This document shows, in pieces, positions 7,581 through 16,781 of a stretch of 64,000 nucleotides of DNA; the first letter of the stretch is position 1, and every line of letters begins with the position of its first letter. The notes beneath the pieces were generated by a model. That model was given only the letters and a program-made list of their open reading frames with translations, was not told the origin of the DNA and made no database searches. The position numbers were made by a program, and so were the translations under genes. Source of the DNA: Marinobacterium_D sp050908845 (GTDB lineage: Bacteria; Pseudomonadota; Gammaproteobacteria; Pseudomonadales; Balneatricaceae); contig NZ_CP194171.1 of NCBI RefSeq assembly GCF_050908845.1, positions 930,001 through 994,000 of the forward strand, given 5' to 3'.

Positions 7581-10178
7581 CTAGCCGACCACGATATTGA
7601 CCAGTTTGCCCGGCACGACGATCTTTTTGCGCAGGGTTTTTCCAGCCATGTGCTTCTGGACGTTTTCCTCGGCCAGTGCCAGATGAAGAATGACGTCCTC
7701 GTCGGCATCGGCGGCCACGTTGATCTTGGCGCGCAGTTTACCGTTGACCTGAACCACCATCTCCAGGGATGCACGTACCAGGGCGTTCTGATCCACCTTC
7801 GGCCAGTCGGCATCGATGATGCCATCCGCATGACCCAGCTGGTGCCAGAGCTCGTGGCTGAAGTGCGGCACGATCGGCGAGAGCAGCAGTACGGCGGTTT
7901 CCAGTGCTTCCTGCATCACAGCGCGGCCGGCGTCGCTGACATCGACAAAGCGACCGATGCTGTTGGACAGCTCCATGACGGCGGCAATGGCGGTGTTGAA
8001 GGTCTGACGGCGTTCGATATCGTCGCTGACTTTCTGGATCGTTTCGTGAACCTTGAGGCGCAGCTCGCGCTGGCTGTCGCTGAGCTCGGTCTGGTTCAGC
8101 GTGGTGGCAACAGGCGCGCCATTGGTCAGGTGATCATGCACCTGTTTCCACAGGCGACGCAGGAAGCGGTTGGCGCCTTCGACACCCGAGTCGGACCATT
8201 CCAGGGACTGCTCCGGCGGTGCTGCGAACATCATGAACAGACGCACGGTGTCGGCACCGTAGCGGTCGATCATCACCTGCGGGTCGATGCCGTTGTTCTT
8301 CGACTTGGACATCTTCGACATGCCGTCGTGGCTCAGGGTAAGGCCATCGCTCTTGCGGCGGGCAGCAGTGACGCGGCCCTTGTCATCGGTGTCTACTTCC
8401 ACTTCGGTGGGAGAGATCCAGACCTTGCCGCCGTTGTCGTCTTCGTAGTAGTAGCTGTCGGCCAGCACCATACCCTGGCAGAGCAGGCGGGTGAACGGTT
8501 CGTCGGAGTTGACCAGGCCCTCATCGCGCAGCAGCTTGTGGTAGAAGCGCGAGTAGAGCAGGTGCAGGATCGCGTGCTCGATACCGCCGATATACTGATC
8601 CACCGGCAACCAGTAGTTGGCGGCTGTCGGATCCAGCATCTTGTTGTCGCTGAAACGGCTGGCGTAACGGGCGAAATACCAGCTCGATTCCATGAAGGTG
8701 TCGAAGGTGTCGGTTTCGCGTTCAGCCTTGCCACCGCAGCAGGGACAGGTGGTGTTGATGAAGCTGTCCATCTTCTTGATCGGTGAGCCGACGCCGTCGA
8801 ACTCGATCTCTTCCGGCAGCAGCACCGGCAACTGATCCTCAGGCACCGGCACGGAGCCGCAGCTCTGGCAGTTGATCACCGGGATCGGCGCGCCCCAGTA
8901 ACGCTGACGGGAGACGCCCCAGTCGCGCAGGCGGAAATGGATGGTGACCTCCCCGCGTCCCTTGCTGGAGAGCTCTTTGGCGATCGCCTTGAAGGCGTAT
9001 TCGAATTCCAGGTCGTCGAAGTCACCGGAGTTGACCAGTACGCCCTTCTCGGTGAAGGCCTCTTCGTCCAGGTTGACCGCAGTGCTGGCCGACAGCGGTG
9101 CGATAACCTGCTTGATCGGCAGGTTATATTTCCTGGCAAATTCCCAGTCACGCTGGTCGTGGGCCGGAACCGACATCACGGCGCCGGAACCGTAGTCCAT
9201 CAGCACGAAGTTGGCGGTCCACACCGGCACAGTCTCGCCGGTCAGCGGGTGAGTTGCCATGATGCCCAGAGGCATCCCTTTCTTTTCCATGGTTGCCATA
9301 TCAGCCTCGGCAACCTTGGTGTGGCGGCACTCCTCGACAAACGCGGCAAGCTCGGCGTTATCGGCGGCAGCCTTGATCGCCAGCGGGTGCTGCGCAGCCA
9401 CAGCCACGTAGGTGACACCCATCAGGGTATCCGGACGGGTAGTGAACACCTCCAGATCACCCCAGCCATCCACATGGAAGCTCAGGTTGACGCCTTCGGA
9501 GCGGCCGATCCAGTTGCGCTGCATGGTGCGCACCTGTTCGGGCCAGTGTTCCAGCTTCTCGATGTCGTCCAGCAGCTGATCTGCGTAGTCGGTAATCTTC
9601 AGGAACCACTGCGGAATCTTTTTGCGCTCAACGATGGCGCCGGAGCGCCAGCCGCGACCGTCGATAACCTGCTCGTTGGCAAGCACCGTCTGGTCGACCG
9701 GATCCCAGTTCACCTCGGCCTCTTTCTTGTAGACCAGACCCTTTTCCAGCAGGCGGGTAAAGAACCACTGTTCCCAGCGATAGTATTCCGGGTGGCAGGT
9801 GGCCAGCTCGCGGTCCCAGTCGTAGCCAAAGCCCATCTGGCGCAGCTGGTCGCGCATGTAATCGATATTTTCGTAGGTCCATTTGGCCGGCGGGACGTTG
9901 TTTTTGATCGCCGCGTTTTCGGCCGGCAGACCGAAGGCATCCCAGCCCATCGGCTGCAGGACGTTCTTGCCCTGCATCCGCTGGTAGCGGGAGATCACGT
10001 CACCGATGGTGTAGTTACGAACATGCCCCATGTGCAGACGACCGCTGGGGTAGGGGAACATCGACAGGCAGTAGAACTTTTCGCGGCTCGGATCTTCCTT
10101 CGCCGTAAAGCTGTCGTTTTCCACCCAGTATTGCTGGGCCCGGTTTTCGATATCCGTCGGAATATATTGTTCGTTCAT
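7581..10178 (-). CDS. leuS: Leucyl-tRNA synthetase LeuS
   Basis: Class Ia synthetase charging tRNA-Leu, 865 aa, full length. It has the HIGH-type motif HMGH (residues 49-52, in PSGRLHMGHVRN). The CP1 editing domain contains TTRPDTLMGVTYVAVA and DYGSGAVMSVPAHDQRDWEF. A zinc-binding insert has CQSCGSVP and CPCCGGKA, and the catalytic loop is MSKMSKSKNNG. The first gene of the leuS-lptE-holA operon. Confidence 0.99.
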   Translation of the reverse strand: MNEQYIPTDIENRAQQYWVENDSFTAKEDPSREKFYCLSMFPYPSGRLHMGHVRNYTIGDVISRYQRMQGKNVLQPMGWDAFGLPAENAAIKNNVPPAKWTYENIDYMRDQLRQMGFGYDWDRELATCHPEYYRWEQWFFTRLLEKGLVYKKEAEVNWDPVDQTVLANEQVIDGRGWRSGAIVERKKIPQWFLKITDYADQLLDDIEKLEHWPEQVRTMQRNWIGRSEGVNLSFHVDGWGDLEVFTTRPDTLMGVTYVAVAAQHPLAIKAAADNAELAAFVEECRHTKVAEADMATMEKKGMPLGIMATHPLTGETVPVWTANFVLMDYGSGAVMSVPAHDQRDWEFARKYNLPIKQVIAPLSASTAVNLDEEAFTEKGVLVNSGDFDDLEFEYAFKAIAKELSSKGRGEVTIHFRLRDWGVSRQRYWGAPIPVINCQSCGSVPVPEDQLPVLLPEEIEFDGVGSPIKKMDSFINTTCPCCGGKAERETDTFDTFMESSWYFARYASRFSDNKMLDPTAANYWLPVDQYIGGIEHAILHLLYSRFYHKLLRDEGLVNSDEPFTRLLCQGMVLADSYYYEDDNGGKVWISPTEVEVDTDDKGRVTAARRKSDGLTLSHDGMSKMSKSKNNGIDPQVMIDRYGADTVRLFMMFAAPPEQSLEWSDSGVEGANRFLRRLWKQVHDHLTNGAPVATTLNQTELSDSQRELRLKVHETIQKVSDDIERRQTFNTAIAAVMELSNSIGRFVDVSDAGRAVMQEALETAVLLLSPIVPHFSHELWHQLGHADGIIDADWPKVDQNALVRASLEMVVQVNGKLRAKINVAADADEDVILHLALAEENVQKHMAGKTLRKKIVVPGKLVNIVVG

Positions 10179-10620
10179 TGTGGCCGCTAGTAACTCGTTG
10201 GTATGCCTACGCCTGACTTAATGGACTGTGTGCCGAAATCAGCGGGTCAGGATAGAAAAGGGACGAAAGGCGCATAGCATACAATATTCGCCCTAGTGTC
10301 AACAGAGGCGGGGGCGTTTGCTCGGCGCGAACTAATAGGAAACCGCTGCTGCCCAATCTGTCCTGCTTGTTTTTACTGCATCGGATGGAAAACGGATGGC
10401 CGGGATCGGGCTGGCGTGAGTAAAGCGCTGCCGCTGGTGAGCCTAACCGGCGTGCCGAGCTACGGCTGCGCGAGGTGCGCAGGATGCCTGGTAACGGGCA
10501 TGACACAGGAAACTGCGCTTCGTTGATCCGGAGCGCATTGATCTGCTTCAATCGGCTTATACTAATAACAAGGTGTACCGGCGGTTGGCGGGTACCCGAT
10601 GCAGCTGACAGGAGTTACCG
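10179..10620. other. 442-bp divergent intergenic region between leuS and ybeL
   Basis: No credible gene. On the minus strand TTGACA (10302-10297) with a -10-like TGCTAT 17 bases on (10279-10274) is a candidate leuS promoter. Two short open frames (10207-10551 minus, 10296-10526 plus) lack Shine-Dalgarno sequences and protein-like composition. The ybeL start is preceded by ACAGGAG (about 10608-10614). The middle (about 10370-10520) is rich in short inverted repeats, but I could not match it to a known RNA family. Confidence 0.5.
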
Positions 10621-11175
10621 ATGAGCAGTCGAGATAAAAAGTCCCCCAAGCATTCACCCGACGCCCCAAGCGCTTACGATCGTATCCTCGACCGGCTGCG
10701 TGAACGGCTCGACAAGGCCAGCGAATACTCCTGGGAATTTCTTCAGGAGCAGATTGAAGAGGCCGCGGAGATTGAGCTTGCTGCTGAAGAGATGACCCGT
10801 GACGAGATGGACCTGCTCAAGGCGTATATTCGCCGCGACCTGGTTCAGCTCGGGTATTACATTCACGAGACCGGCGCCGGTGTGGCCTCCTGGCTGCACT
10901 TTGACCTGGACGTGCTGGAGCGCAAGGCGATGGAGCGCCTACTGGATCTGGCCGATCGTACCCGTGTCGACCTGGAGCTGCTGCGGGAGCAGCTGGCGCA
11001 CAGTGAAAACGAGTATATCGCCGGCGAGATCACCATTCCGGGTACCCTGGAGTGTGCCGTCTGCGGCGAGCAGCAGTGCCTGACGGCGACCTCGGTGATC
11101 GCGCCGTGCAGCTGCGGCTCAGTGGTGTTTTTCCGGCGTACGGATGCGGATGACCAGCAGAGCCAGCAGCAGTAG
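10621..11175 (+). CDS. ybeL: Zinc ribbon-containing protein, YbeL/DUF1451 family
   Basis: Function unknown; a soluble protein of 184 aa. The first two thirds are charged and helical (YDRILDRLRERL, EEMTRDEMDLLKAYIRRDL, GAGVASWLHFDLDVLE). The C-terminal zinc ribbon uses CAVC and CSCG pairs with the usual FFRRT ending. Escherichia coli ybeL also lies near leuS, which supports the identity. Its last 57 bases are shared with the 3' end of lnt on the opposite strand. Confidence 0.9.
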   Translation: MSSRDKKSPKHSPDAPSAYDRILDRLRERLDKASEYSWEFLQEQIEEAAEIELAAEEMTRDEMDLLKAYIRRDLVQLGYYIHETGAGVASWLHFDLDVLERKAMERLLDLADRTRVDLELLREQLAHSENEYIAGEITIPGTLECAVCGEQQCLTATSVIAPCSCGSVVFFRRTDADDQQSQQQ

Positions 11176-12609
11176 TAAGTTGAATGCCAGCAGGGGGTAG
11201 ACTCCGGTCACCTGATAAGGCGTGCGCCCCTGCATCGGCACCACCTCTCCGCTCAAGACCGCGGCCTCGTCGACCGGCAGCCTGGCACTGATCTGCCCCT
11301 GAGGGTCGATCAGTGCGGTGATGCCGTTATTGGTGCCGCGTATCACCCAGCGACCATTCTCCAGCGCCCGCATCTGCGCCATCTGCAGGTGCTGGTCGGG
11401 CCCGATGGAACGGCCGAACCAGGTGTCGTTGGACACCGTTAGCAGGATGTCGCTGACCTGACCTGAATCCCGCACCAGCTCCGGATAAGCGATCTCGTAG
11501 CAGATCGCCACTCCCAGCCGGTAGGGCCCCGCGGCCAGCAGCGGTTGTTCTCGCTGCGGCAGGCTGAAACTCGACATCGGCAGGTTGAAAAATTCGATCA
11601 GGCCACGCAACAGGGATTCCAGCGGGACGTATTCGCCGAAAGGCACCAGTCGCTGCTTGTGGTAGACGCCGGGGGTGTCACCGAGAGCAACGACGCTGTT
11701 GTGGTAGAGGCGTCGTTGCCTGTCATGGATATCCAGCTCGCTGGTGGGCAGCCCCGTCAACAGGGTCCGACTGCCGAGTTGCTGTAGCAGGGGCTGCAAC
11801 CGATCGGCAACCTGGTAATAGAACGCCGGTATCGCGTTTTCCGGCCAGACGATCAGCTCGGCATCGGGCTGAGCTTCGGTCATGGCGATCAGCTGATCGA
11901 CAATCTCGCCGCGCTGGGCCGGATCCCACTTTTGCAACTGCGGGACGTCAGGCTGCATAACCGCGGTCCTGACCGGTTCCCCCGCGCTTAGTGTCCACTG
12001 GGCGGGTAGCAGCAGGCTCAGGCCGATCATCAGAACGCCCGGTATCAGGGGGCGGATACGCCGTTGCAGGACGCTCTCCACGGCACCGGCCGCCACCAGC
12101 AGGGTCAGTAATGTCAGTCCCCAGACGCCTGCTACCGGCGCCAGGGTGCGCAGCGGGGAGTCGGTCCAGGCGTAGCCAAGATAGAGCCAGGGGAAGCCGG
12201 TCAGGAACCAGCTGCGCAGCCATTCAAACAGCCACCAGAGCGCCACAAAGCCCAGCCAGGCGCCGCGGCCGCGGAACCAGCGGGCGCCTATCCAGGTCTG
12301 TAACGCAAAGAGTATTCCAAGCGCTGCGCAGAACAGGAGGGTGAGCCCGGCAGCCAGCGGAACCGGGGCGTTGCCGTAGGTGTGAATACTGACATACACC
12401 CAGGATGTGCCGGCGCCGAAGAACCCCAGGCCAAACAGCCAGCCGCGCAGGAGCGCCTGGCGTGGGGACTGTTCGCGGATCAGAAGCCAGAGACCGGCGG
12501 CAGAGAGCACCGCGAACAGCGGCAGTGAGAAGGGCGCGAACGCCAGGCTGGCGCTGGCGCCGCAAAGCAGTGCTGCCAGCCCGGGCAGCAGCAACTGAAA
12601 ACTGCGCAT
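11119..12609 (-). CDS. lnt: Apolipoprotein N-acyltransferase Lnt
   Basis: Inner-membrane enzyme adding the third acyl chain to the N-terminal diacylglyceryl-cysteine of lipoproteins. At 496 aa it has about six N-terminal transmembrane segments, a periplasmic nitrilase-like domain and a final membrane helix (LLAFNLLLLLALLVI). The catalytic triad is visible as Glu257 (VWPENAIP), Lys318 (YHKQRLVPFGEY) and Cys370 (GVAICYEIAYPE). It ends two bases before corC begins on the minus strand, the standard order. Clients in this window include LptE, FlgO, FlgP and several other lipoproteins. Confidence 0.97.
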   Translation of the reverse strand: MRSFQLLLPGLAALLCGASASLAFAPFSLPLFAVLSAAGLWLLIREQSPRQALLRGWLFGLGFFGAGTSWVYVSIHTYGNAPVPLAAGLTLLFCAALGILFALQTWIGARWFRGRGAWLGFVALWWLFEWLRSWFLTGFPWLYLGYAWTDSPLRTLAPVAGVWGLTLLTLLVAAGAVESVLQRRIRPLIPGVLMIGLSLLLPAQWTLSAGEPVRTAVMQPDVPQLQKWDPAQRGEIVDQLIAMTEAQPDAELIVWPENAIPAFYYQVADRLQPLLQQLGSRTLLTGLPTSELDIHDRQRRLYHNSVVALGDTPGVYHKQRLVPFGEYVPLESLLRGLIEFFNLPMSSFSLPQREQPLLAAGPYRLGVAICYEIAYPELVRDSGQVSDILLTVSNDTWFGRSIGPDQHLQMAQMRALENGRWVIRGTNNGITALIDPQGQISARLPVDEAAVLSGEVVPMQGRTPYQVTGVYPLLAFNLLLLLALLVIRIRTPEKHH

Positions 12610-12611
12610 CC

Positions 12612-13454
12612 TTATTTGCCGGTGCGGTTGACCTGCAGCAGCCGGATGCGACGGTTGTCGGAGCTCAGCACCTTGAAGCTGAAACCGTCAAACTCAACAC
12701 ATTCATCCTTGTCTGGCAGGTGGCCAAAGTGCTGGGTCACGATACCGCCGATGGTATCGAACTCGTTATCGGGAAAGCCGACATCGAAGTATTCGTTGAA
12801 ATCCTCGATCGGTGTTAACGCCTTGACGATGTAACCCTCGTCATCGAAGGGTTTGATATTGCCCTCGCCCTCATCGGCGTCGTGTTCATCCTCGATCTCG
12901 CCGACAATCTGCTCGAGCACATCCTCGATGGTGATCAGGCCGGCGGTACCGCCGTATTCGTCGACGACGATCGCCATATGGTTACGGGTGCCACGGAACT
13001 CCTTGAGCAGCACGTTGAGGCGCTTGCTTTCCGGAATCATGGTCGCCTTGCGCATGCAGCTGCGCAGGTTGAACTCATCCAGGCGACCTTCGAGGAGGAA
13101 GGGGAGCAGGTCCTTGGCGAGCAGAATGCCGACAATTTCATCGGGATTCTCACCACAGACCGGAAAACGGGAGTGGGCGCTGGAGATGATCAGCGGCATG
13201 AAGTCACGCGGTGACTGGTCCAGCTGGACGACAGACATCTGCGAGCGCGGGATCATCACATCGCGCACCTGCATGTCGGATACCTGCATGGCACCTTCGA
13301 CGATGCTTACGGCATCCTGGTCGAGGATGCCCTCTTCACCCGCTTCATAAAGCACTTCCAGGACATCTGCCCGGGTCCGGGGTTCGTCGGAAAAGGCGTT
13401 GGTCAGTTTTTCCAACCAGCTTTTCGACGAGCTTCCCGATCGATCTTCGCTCAT
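12612..13454 (-). CDS. corC: CorC/YbeX family CBS-domain transport protein
   Basis: Cytoplasmic protein with two CBS domains and a C-terminal CorC/HlyC domain, linked to magnesium and cobalt efflux. At 280 aa it has the short soluble form without the DUF21 membrane domain. CBS1 includes VRDVMIPRSQM; CBS2 includes IVVDEYGGTAGLITIEDVLEQIVGEI (the conserved DE/D-YGG signature); the C-terminal domain includes FDTIGGIVTQHFGHLP. It lies between ybeY and lnt, as in most gammaproteobacteria. A role in ribosome maturation together with YbeY has also been proposed for the family. Confidence 0.95.
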   Translation of the reverse strand: MSEDRSGSSSKSWLEKLTNAFSDEPRTRADVLEVLYEAGEEGILDQDAVSIVEGAMQVSDMQVRDVMIPRSQMSVVQLDQSPRDFMPLIISSAHSRFPVCGENPDEIVGILLAKDLLPFLLEGRLDEFNLRSCMRKATMIPESKRLNVLLKEFRGTRNHMAIVVDEYGGTAGLITIEDVLEQIVGEIEDEHDADEGEGNIKPFDDEGYIVKALTPIEDFNEYFDVGFPDNEFDTIGGIVTQHFGHLPDKDECVEFDGFSFKVLSSDNRRIRLLQVNRTGK

Positions 13455-13463
13455 GGTGTTCCT

Positions 13464-13919
13464 CTAGGGCGATTCATAGGGGTCGGCTATGCCGAGCCGG
13501 GCGAGCAGTTCGCGCTCCAGCGCTTCCATCTCTTCGGCTTCGTCGTCATTTATATGATCGAAACCGAGCAGATGCAAGGTGCCGTGAATCACCATGTGGG
13601 CCCAGTGATCTTCGAGAGATTTTCCCTGCTCTTCAGCTTCCTGTTCGACGACGTCAGCGCAGATCGCCAGATCGCCCAGCAGGTCCATCGGAATGCCGGG
13701 CGGTACGTCAAACGGGAAGGAGAGTACGTTGGTCGGCTTATCCTTGCCGCGGTACTCCCGGTTCAGCGTCTGGCTCTCTTCCGGGGTGACGATGCGAACG
13801 CAGACTTCGCCCCGCTCGCGCTGGCCATCGAGCGCGGTTGTGACCCAGCGTTGCAGTGCTTCGGACGAGGGAAGGCCGGCGTTATCCACATCAATCTGCA
13901 GGTCGACGGAATAGCTCAT
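13464..13919 (-). CDS. ybeY: Endoribonuclease YbeY (16S rRNA 3'-end maturation)
   Basis: Zinc metalloprotein needed for processing the 3' end of 16S rRNA and for ribosome quality control. At 151 aa it has the three-His zinc motif HGTLHLLGFDH and the upstream strand PTNVLSFPF. Its ATG shares one base with the ybeZ stop (TGATG), so it is translationally coupled to ybeZ. Confidence 0.97.
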   Translation of the reverse strand: MSYSVDLQIDVDNAGLPSSEALQRWVTTALDGQRERGEVCVRIVTPEESQTLNREYRGKDKPTNVLSFPFDVPPGIPMDLLGDLAICADVVEQEAEEQGKSLEDHWAHMVIHGTLHLLGFDHINDDEAEEMEALERELLARLGIADPYESP

Positions 13920-14926
13920 CAGTTATCGTCCTTGCGAGCGTTCTCGCGTTTCTCGAAGCTTTCGTAGGCCTGGACAATATGCTGTACCAGCGGGTGGCGT
14001 ACCACGTCGCGGGCGGTAAAGTGGGTAAAGCCGATCCCCTTGACGCCGTCGAGAACGTCGATGGCGTGCAGCAGCCCGGAGCGGGTACCCTTGGGCAGGT
14101 CGACCTGAGTCACATCGCCGGTGATAACGGCGGTGGATCCGAAGCCAATACGGGTCAGGAACATCTTCATCTGCTCGCGCGTGGTGTTCTGGCTTTCGTC
14201 CAGAATCACGAACGAGCCGTTCAGCGTGCGGCCACGCATATACGCCAGAGGAGCTACCTCAATGACGTTTTTTTCGATCAGCTTGGCGACTTTCTCGAAG
14301 CCGATCATTTCATACAGGGCGTCGTACAGCGGGCGCAGGTAAGGGTCCACCTTCTGGGCCAGGTCACCGGGCAGGAAGCCCAGTTTTTCACCGGCTTCCA
14401 CGGCCGGGCGCACCAGCAGGATGCGGCTTACTTCATCGCGCTCCAGGGCTTCCACCGCGCAGGCCACGGCCAAGTAGGTTTTGCCGGTGCCGGCGGGGCC
14501 GATGCCGAAGTTGACGTCGTGCTGACGGATCGAACGGACGTAGGTCTGCTGGTTCTGGCCGCGGGGACGGATCAGCATCTTGCGGGTGCGGATGCTGACC
14601 TCCTTGTCCTCTTTCAGCAGCTCGCTCTGTAACTGCTCGATACCGGCCTGCTGCAGGTTGAGGTGCACCTTTTCCGGGGTGACCGCTTCGCCTTTGACCG
14701 CCTCGGCGTAGAGCTGCTGCAGGATGTCGGCTACGACGCGGATCAGGTCCAGATCACCCAGCAGCAGGAAAGCGCTGCCGCGGTTGCGGATCTCAACGCC
14801 CAGGCGTTCCTCGATCAGTTTCAGGTGCTCGTCGAACTGGCCGCACAGATTTGCCAGTGCGTCGGGGTTTTCCGGCTCCAGGTGGAGCTTGACGGACGGG
14901 CGGGTTGCGTTGTCGCTATCGGTCAT
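13919..14926 (-). CDS. ybeZ: PhoH-like ATPase YbeZ
   Basis: P-loop ATPase of the PhoH family, a partner of YbeY in rRNA metabolism. At 335 aa it has Walker A in FGIGPAGTGKTYLA and Walker B SFVILDESQN, followed by GDVTQVDLP. The start at 14926 gives MTDSDNATRPSVKLHLEPEN. It lies seventeen bases downstream of the miaB stop in the miaB-ybeZ-ybeY-corC-lnt operon. Confidence 0.97.
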   Translation of the reverse strand: MTDSDNATRPSVKLHLEPENPDALANLCGQFDEHLKLIEERLGVEIRNRGSAFLLLGDLDLIRVVADILQQLYAEAVKGEAVTPEKVHLNLQQAGIEQLQSELLKEDKEVSIRTRKMLIRPRGQNQQTYVRSIRQHDVNFGIGPAGTGKTYLAVACAVEALERDEVSRILLVRPAVEAGEKLGFLPGDLAQKVDPYLRPLYDALYEMIGFEKVAKLIEKNVIEVAPLAYMRGRTLNGSFVILDESQNTTREQMKMFLTRIGFGSTAVITGDVTQVDLPKGTRSGLLHAIDVLDGVKGIGFTHFTARDVVRHPLVQHIVQAYESFEKRENARKDDN

Positions 14927-14943
14927 AAGTTAGTGCGCTTGTC

Positions 14944-16284
14944 TCAATCGAGTTCTGACGAAACCAGCTCGCCCAGCAGGGAGTTGGCGTAGGCCTGGAT
15001 AATCTTCACGTCGGCAAAGTGCCCGATCAGGTCCGGGTTATCGCAGCGGAAGTTCACCACGCGGTTGTTCTCGGTGCGGCCGGACAGCTGGCCCGGGTCC
15101 TTCTTGGAGTAACCGTTGACCAGAATCCGCTGGGTGGAGTCCACCATGCGGCGGCTGATCTGCATCGCCTGGGCGGTGATCCGGTCCTGCAAAATCTTCA
15201 GGCGCTCTTTCTTGGTCTCTTCCGAGACATCGTCCGGCAGGTCCGCGGCGGGTGTGCCGGGGCGGCGGCTGTAGATGAAGCTGAACGAGGCATCGAAACC
15301 GATATCGGCGATCAGGTTCATGGTCGCCTCGAAATCACGGTCGGTCTCTCCCGGGAAGCCGATAATGAAGTCGGAGGAGAAGCTGATATCGGGGCGCAGT
15401 TTCTTGATACGGCGCAGTTTGGATTTGTACTCCAGTGCCGTATGGCCACGTTTCATCGACATCAGTACCTGGTCGGAACCGCTCTGTACCGGCAGGTGCA
15501 GGTGGCTGACCAGCTCCGGCACTTCGCCATAGACCTCGATCAGCGAATCGCTGAACTCCACCGGGTGGCTGGTGGTGAAGCGGATGCGGTCGATGCCATC
15601 GATAGCCGCGACGGTGCGAATCAGCTCTGCCAGATCGGCCTCATCACCATCAGAGGTTGCGCCACGGTAGGCGTTAACGTTCTGGCCCAGCAGGTTGACC
15701 TCGCGGACGCCCTGTTCTGCCAGCTCGACACACTCGGCGATCACGTCATCGAGCGGGCGGCTCACCTCTTCACCACGGGTGTAGGGCACAACACAGAAAG
15801 TGCAGTATTTGCTGCAGCCTTCCATGACGGAAACGAACGCCTCGGCGCCTTCAACCTTGGGTGCTGGCAGGTGATCGAATTTCTCGATTTCCGGGAAGCT
15901 GACGTCGACGATGCCGACGCTGCCCTTCTGGCTTTCGTTGATCATCTCTGGCAGGCGATGCAGGGTCTGCGGACCGAAAATCATGTCTACATAGGGCGCG
16001 CGCTCAAGAATGGCGGAGCCTTCCTGGGAGGCGACACAGCCGCCGACACCGATCATCAGGTCGGGACGTGCTTCCTTCATCTTGCGCCAGCGGCCGAGCT
16101 GGTGAAATACCTTCTCCTGCGCCTTTTCCCGGATGGAACAGGTATTCAATAGCAGTACATCGGCATCGTCCTGATTATCGGTCAGTTCGAGCGCGTGGCT
16201 CTCGCCCAGCAGATCCGCCATGCGGGCTGAGTCGTATTCGTTCATCTGACAGCCATGTGTCTTGATAAACAGCTTTTTCGCCAT
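14944..16284 (-). CDS. miaB: tRNA-2-methylthio-N6-dimethylallyladenosine synthase MiaB
   Basis: Radical-SAM methylthiotransferase that converts i6A37 of tRNAs reading UNN codons to ms2i6A. At 446 aa it has an N-terminal UPF0004 domain with cluster cysteines in KTHGCQMN, LNTCSIRE and GVGGCVA, the radical-SAM CxxxCxxC in GCSKYCTFCVVP, and a C-terminal TRAM domain. Its substrate requires dimethylallyl diphosphate added by MiaA, so it depends on isoprenoid supply. Confidence 0.99.
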   Translation of the reverse strand: MAKKLFIKTHGCQMNEYDSARMADLLGESHALELTDNQDDADVLLLNTCSIREKAQEKVFHQLGRWRKMKEARPDLMIGVGGCVASQEGSAILERAPYVDMIFGPQTLHRLPEMINESQKGSVGIVDVSFPEIEKFDHLPAPKVEGAEAFVSVMEGCSKYCTFCVVPYTRGEEVSRPLDDVIAECVELAEQGVREVNLLGQNVNAYRGATSDGDEADLAELIRTVAAIDGIDRIRFTTSHPVEFSDSLIEVYGEVPELVSHLHLPVQSGSDQVLMSMKRGHTALEYKSKLRRIKKLRPDISFSSDFIIGFPGETDRDFEATMNLIADIGFDASFSFIYSRRPGTPAADLPDDVSEETKKERLKILQDRITAQAMQISRRMVDSTQRILVNGYSKKDPGQLSGRTENNRVVNFRCDNPDLIGHFADVKIIQAYANSLLGELVSSELD

Positions 16285-16328
16285 GAATCACCTGTTGCTT
16301 CGGGAGGGTATAGATTTAAGGACCGCGT

Positions 16329-16334
16329 ATTATA
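16329..16334 (-). promoter_or_regulatory. Putative -10 element of the miaB operon
   Basis: A perfect TATAAT on the minus strand, about 45 bases upstream of miaB in CACGTATAATACG. The -35 is unclear. The context resembles the -10 region of typA. Confidence 0.4.
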
Positions 16335-16457
16335 CGTGAGAGCATAGTCACAGACCAGAAATTGAACAGTGGAAACCTGCGCCGGCAGCCTTGTTTTTAC
16401 CCGGGCCGGCCCTATATTTCAGCCAATCGACAGATTGCACAGGAGACGTTGCAGGCG

Positions 16458-16778
16458 ATGGCCAGTGAAGACCCTATTTACCGTGTTGCCTTTGTTAACC
16501 AGGATAAAGTCTACGAGCTTTACGTACGCCACGTTTACCCCAGCGATATGTGGGGCTTCGTTGAGCTGGAGGGTTTTATTTTCGGCTCCCGCTCCGAGCT
16601 GGTCGTGGACCCGGCCGAGGAAAAGCTGAAGCAGCAGTTTGACGATGTGAAGCGCTCGATCGTGCCGATGCAGGCGATCATCCGCATCGATGAAGTGCGC
16701 CAGGAAGGGGTTGCCAAGATAACTGACGCTAAGGGGACGGTGACGGCTTTCCCCACCATCCCGCCAAAGCGTCAGTAA
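16458..16778 (+). CDS. DUF1820 family protein
   Basis: Small soluble protein of unknown function, 106 aa. The sequence IYRVAFVNQDKVYELYVRHVYPSDMWGFVELEGFIFG is characteristic of the gammaproteobacterial DUF1820 family. I start at the ATG at 16458, with AGGAG 12 bases upstream, because conservation begins at MASEDPIYRVAF; the open frame continues upstream to 16362 without family similarity. The stop is three bases from the end of the convergent lipoprotein gene. Confidence 0.88.
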   Translation: MASEDPIYRVAFVNQDKVYELYVRHVYPSDMWGFVELEGFIFGSRSELVVDPAEEKLKQQFDDVKRSIVPMQAIIRIDEVRQEGVAKITDAKGTVTAFPTIPPKRQ

Positions 16779-16781
16779 TGC

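Noticed and set aside
6912..8786. 624-codon plus-strand frame over holA, lptE and leuS
   Set aside because: Crosses three real genes on the other strand, has no start signal and no recognisable domain.
8937..10190. 417-codon plus-strand frame antisense to leuS
   Set aside because: Mirror of leuS codon structure; ends exactly around the leuS start.
10207..10551. Short frames in the leuS-ybeL gap
   Set aside because: No Shine-Dalgarno, unusual composition and overlap with the likely leuS promoter.
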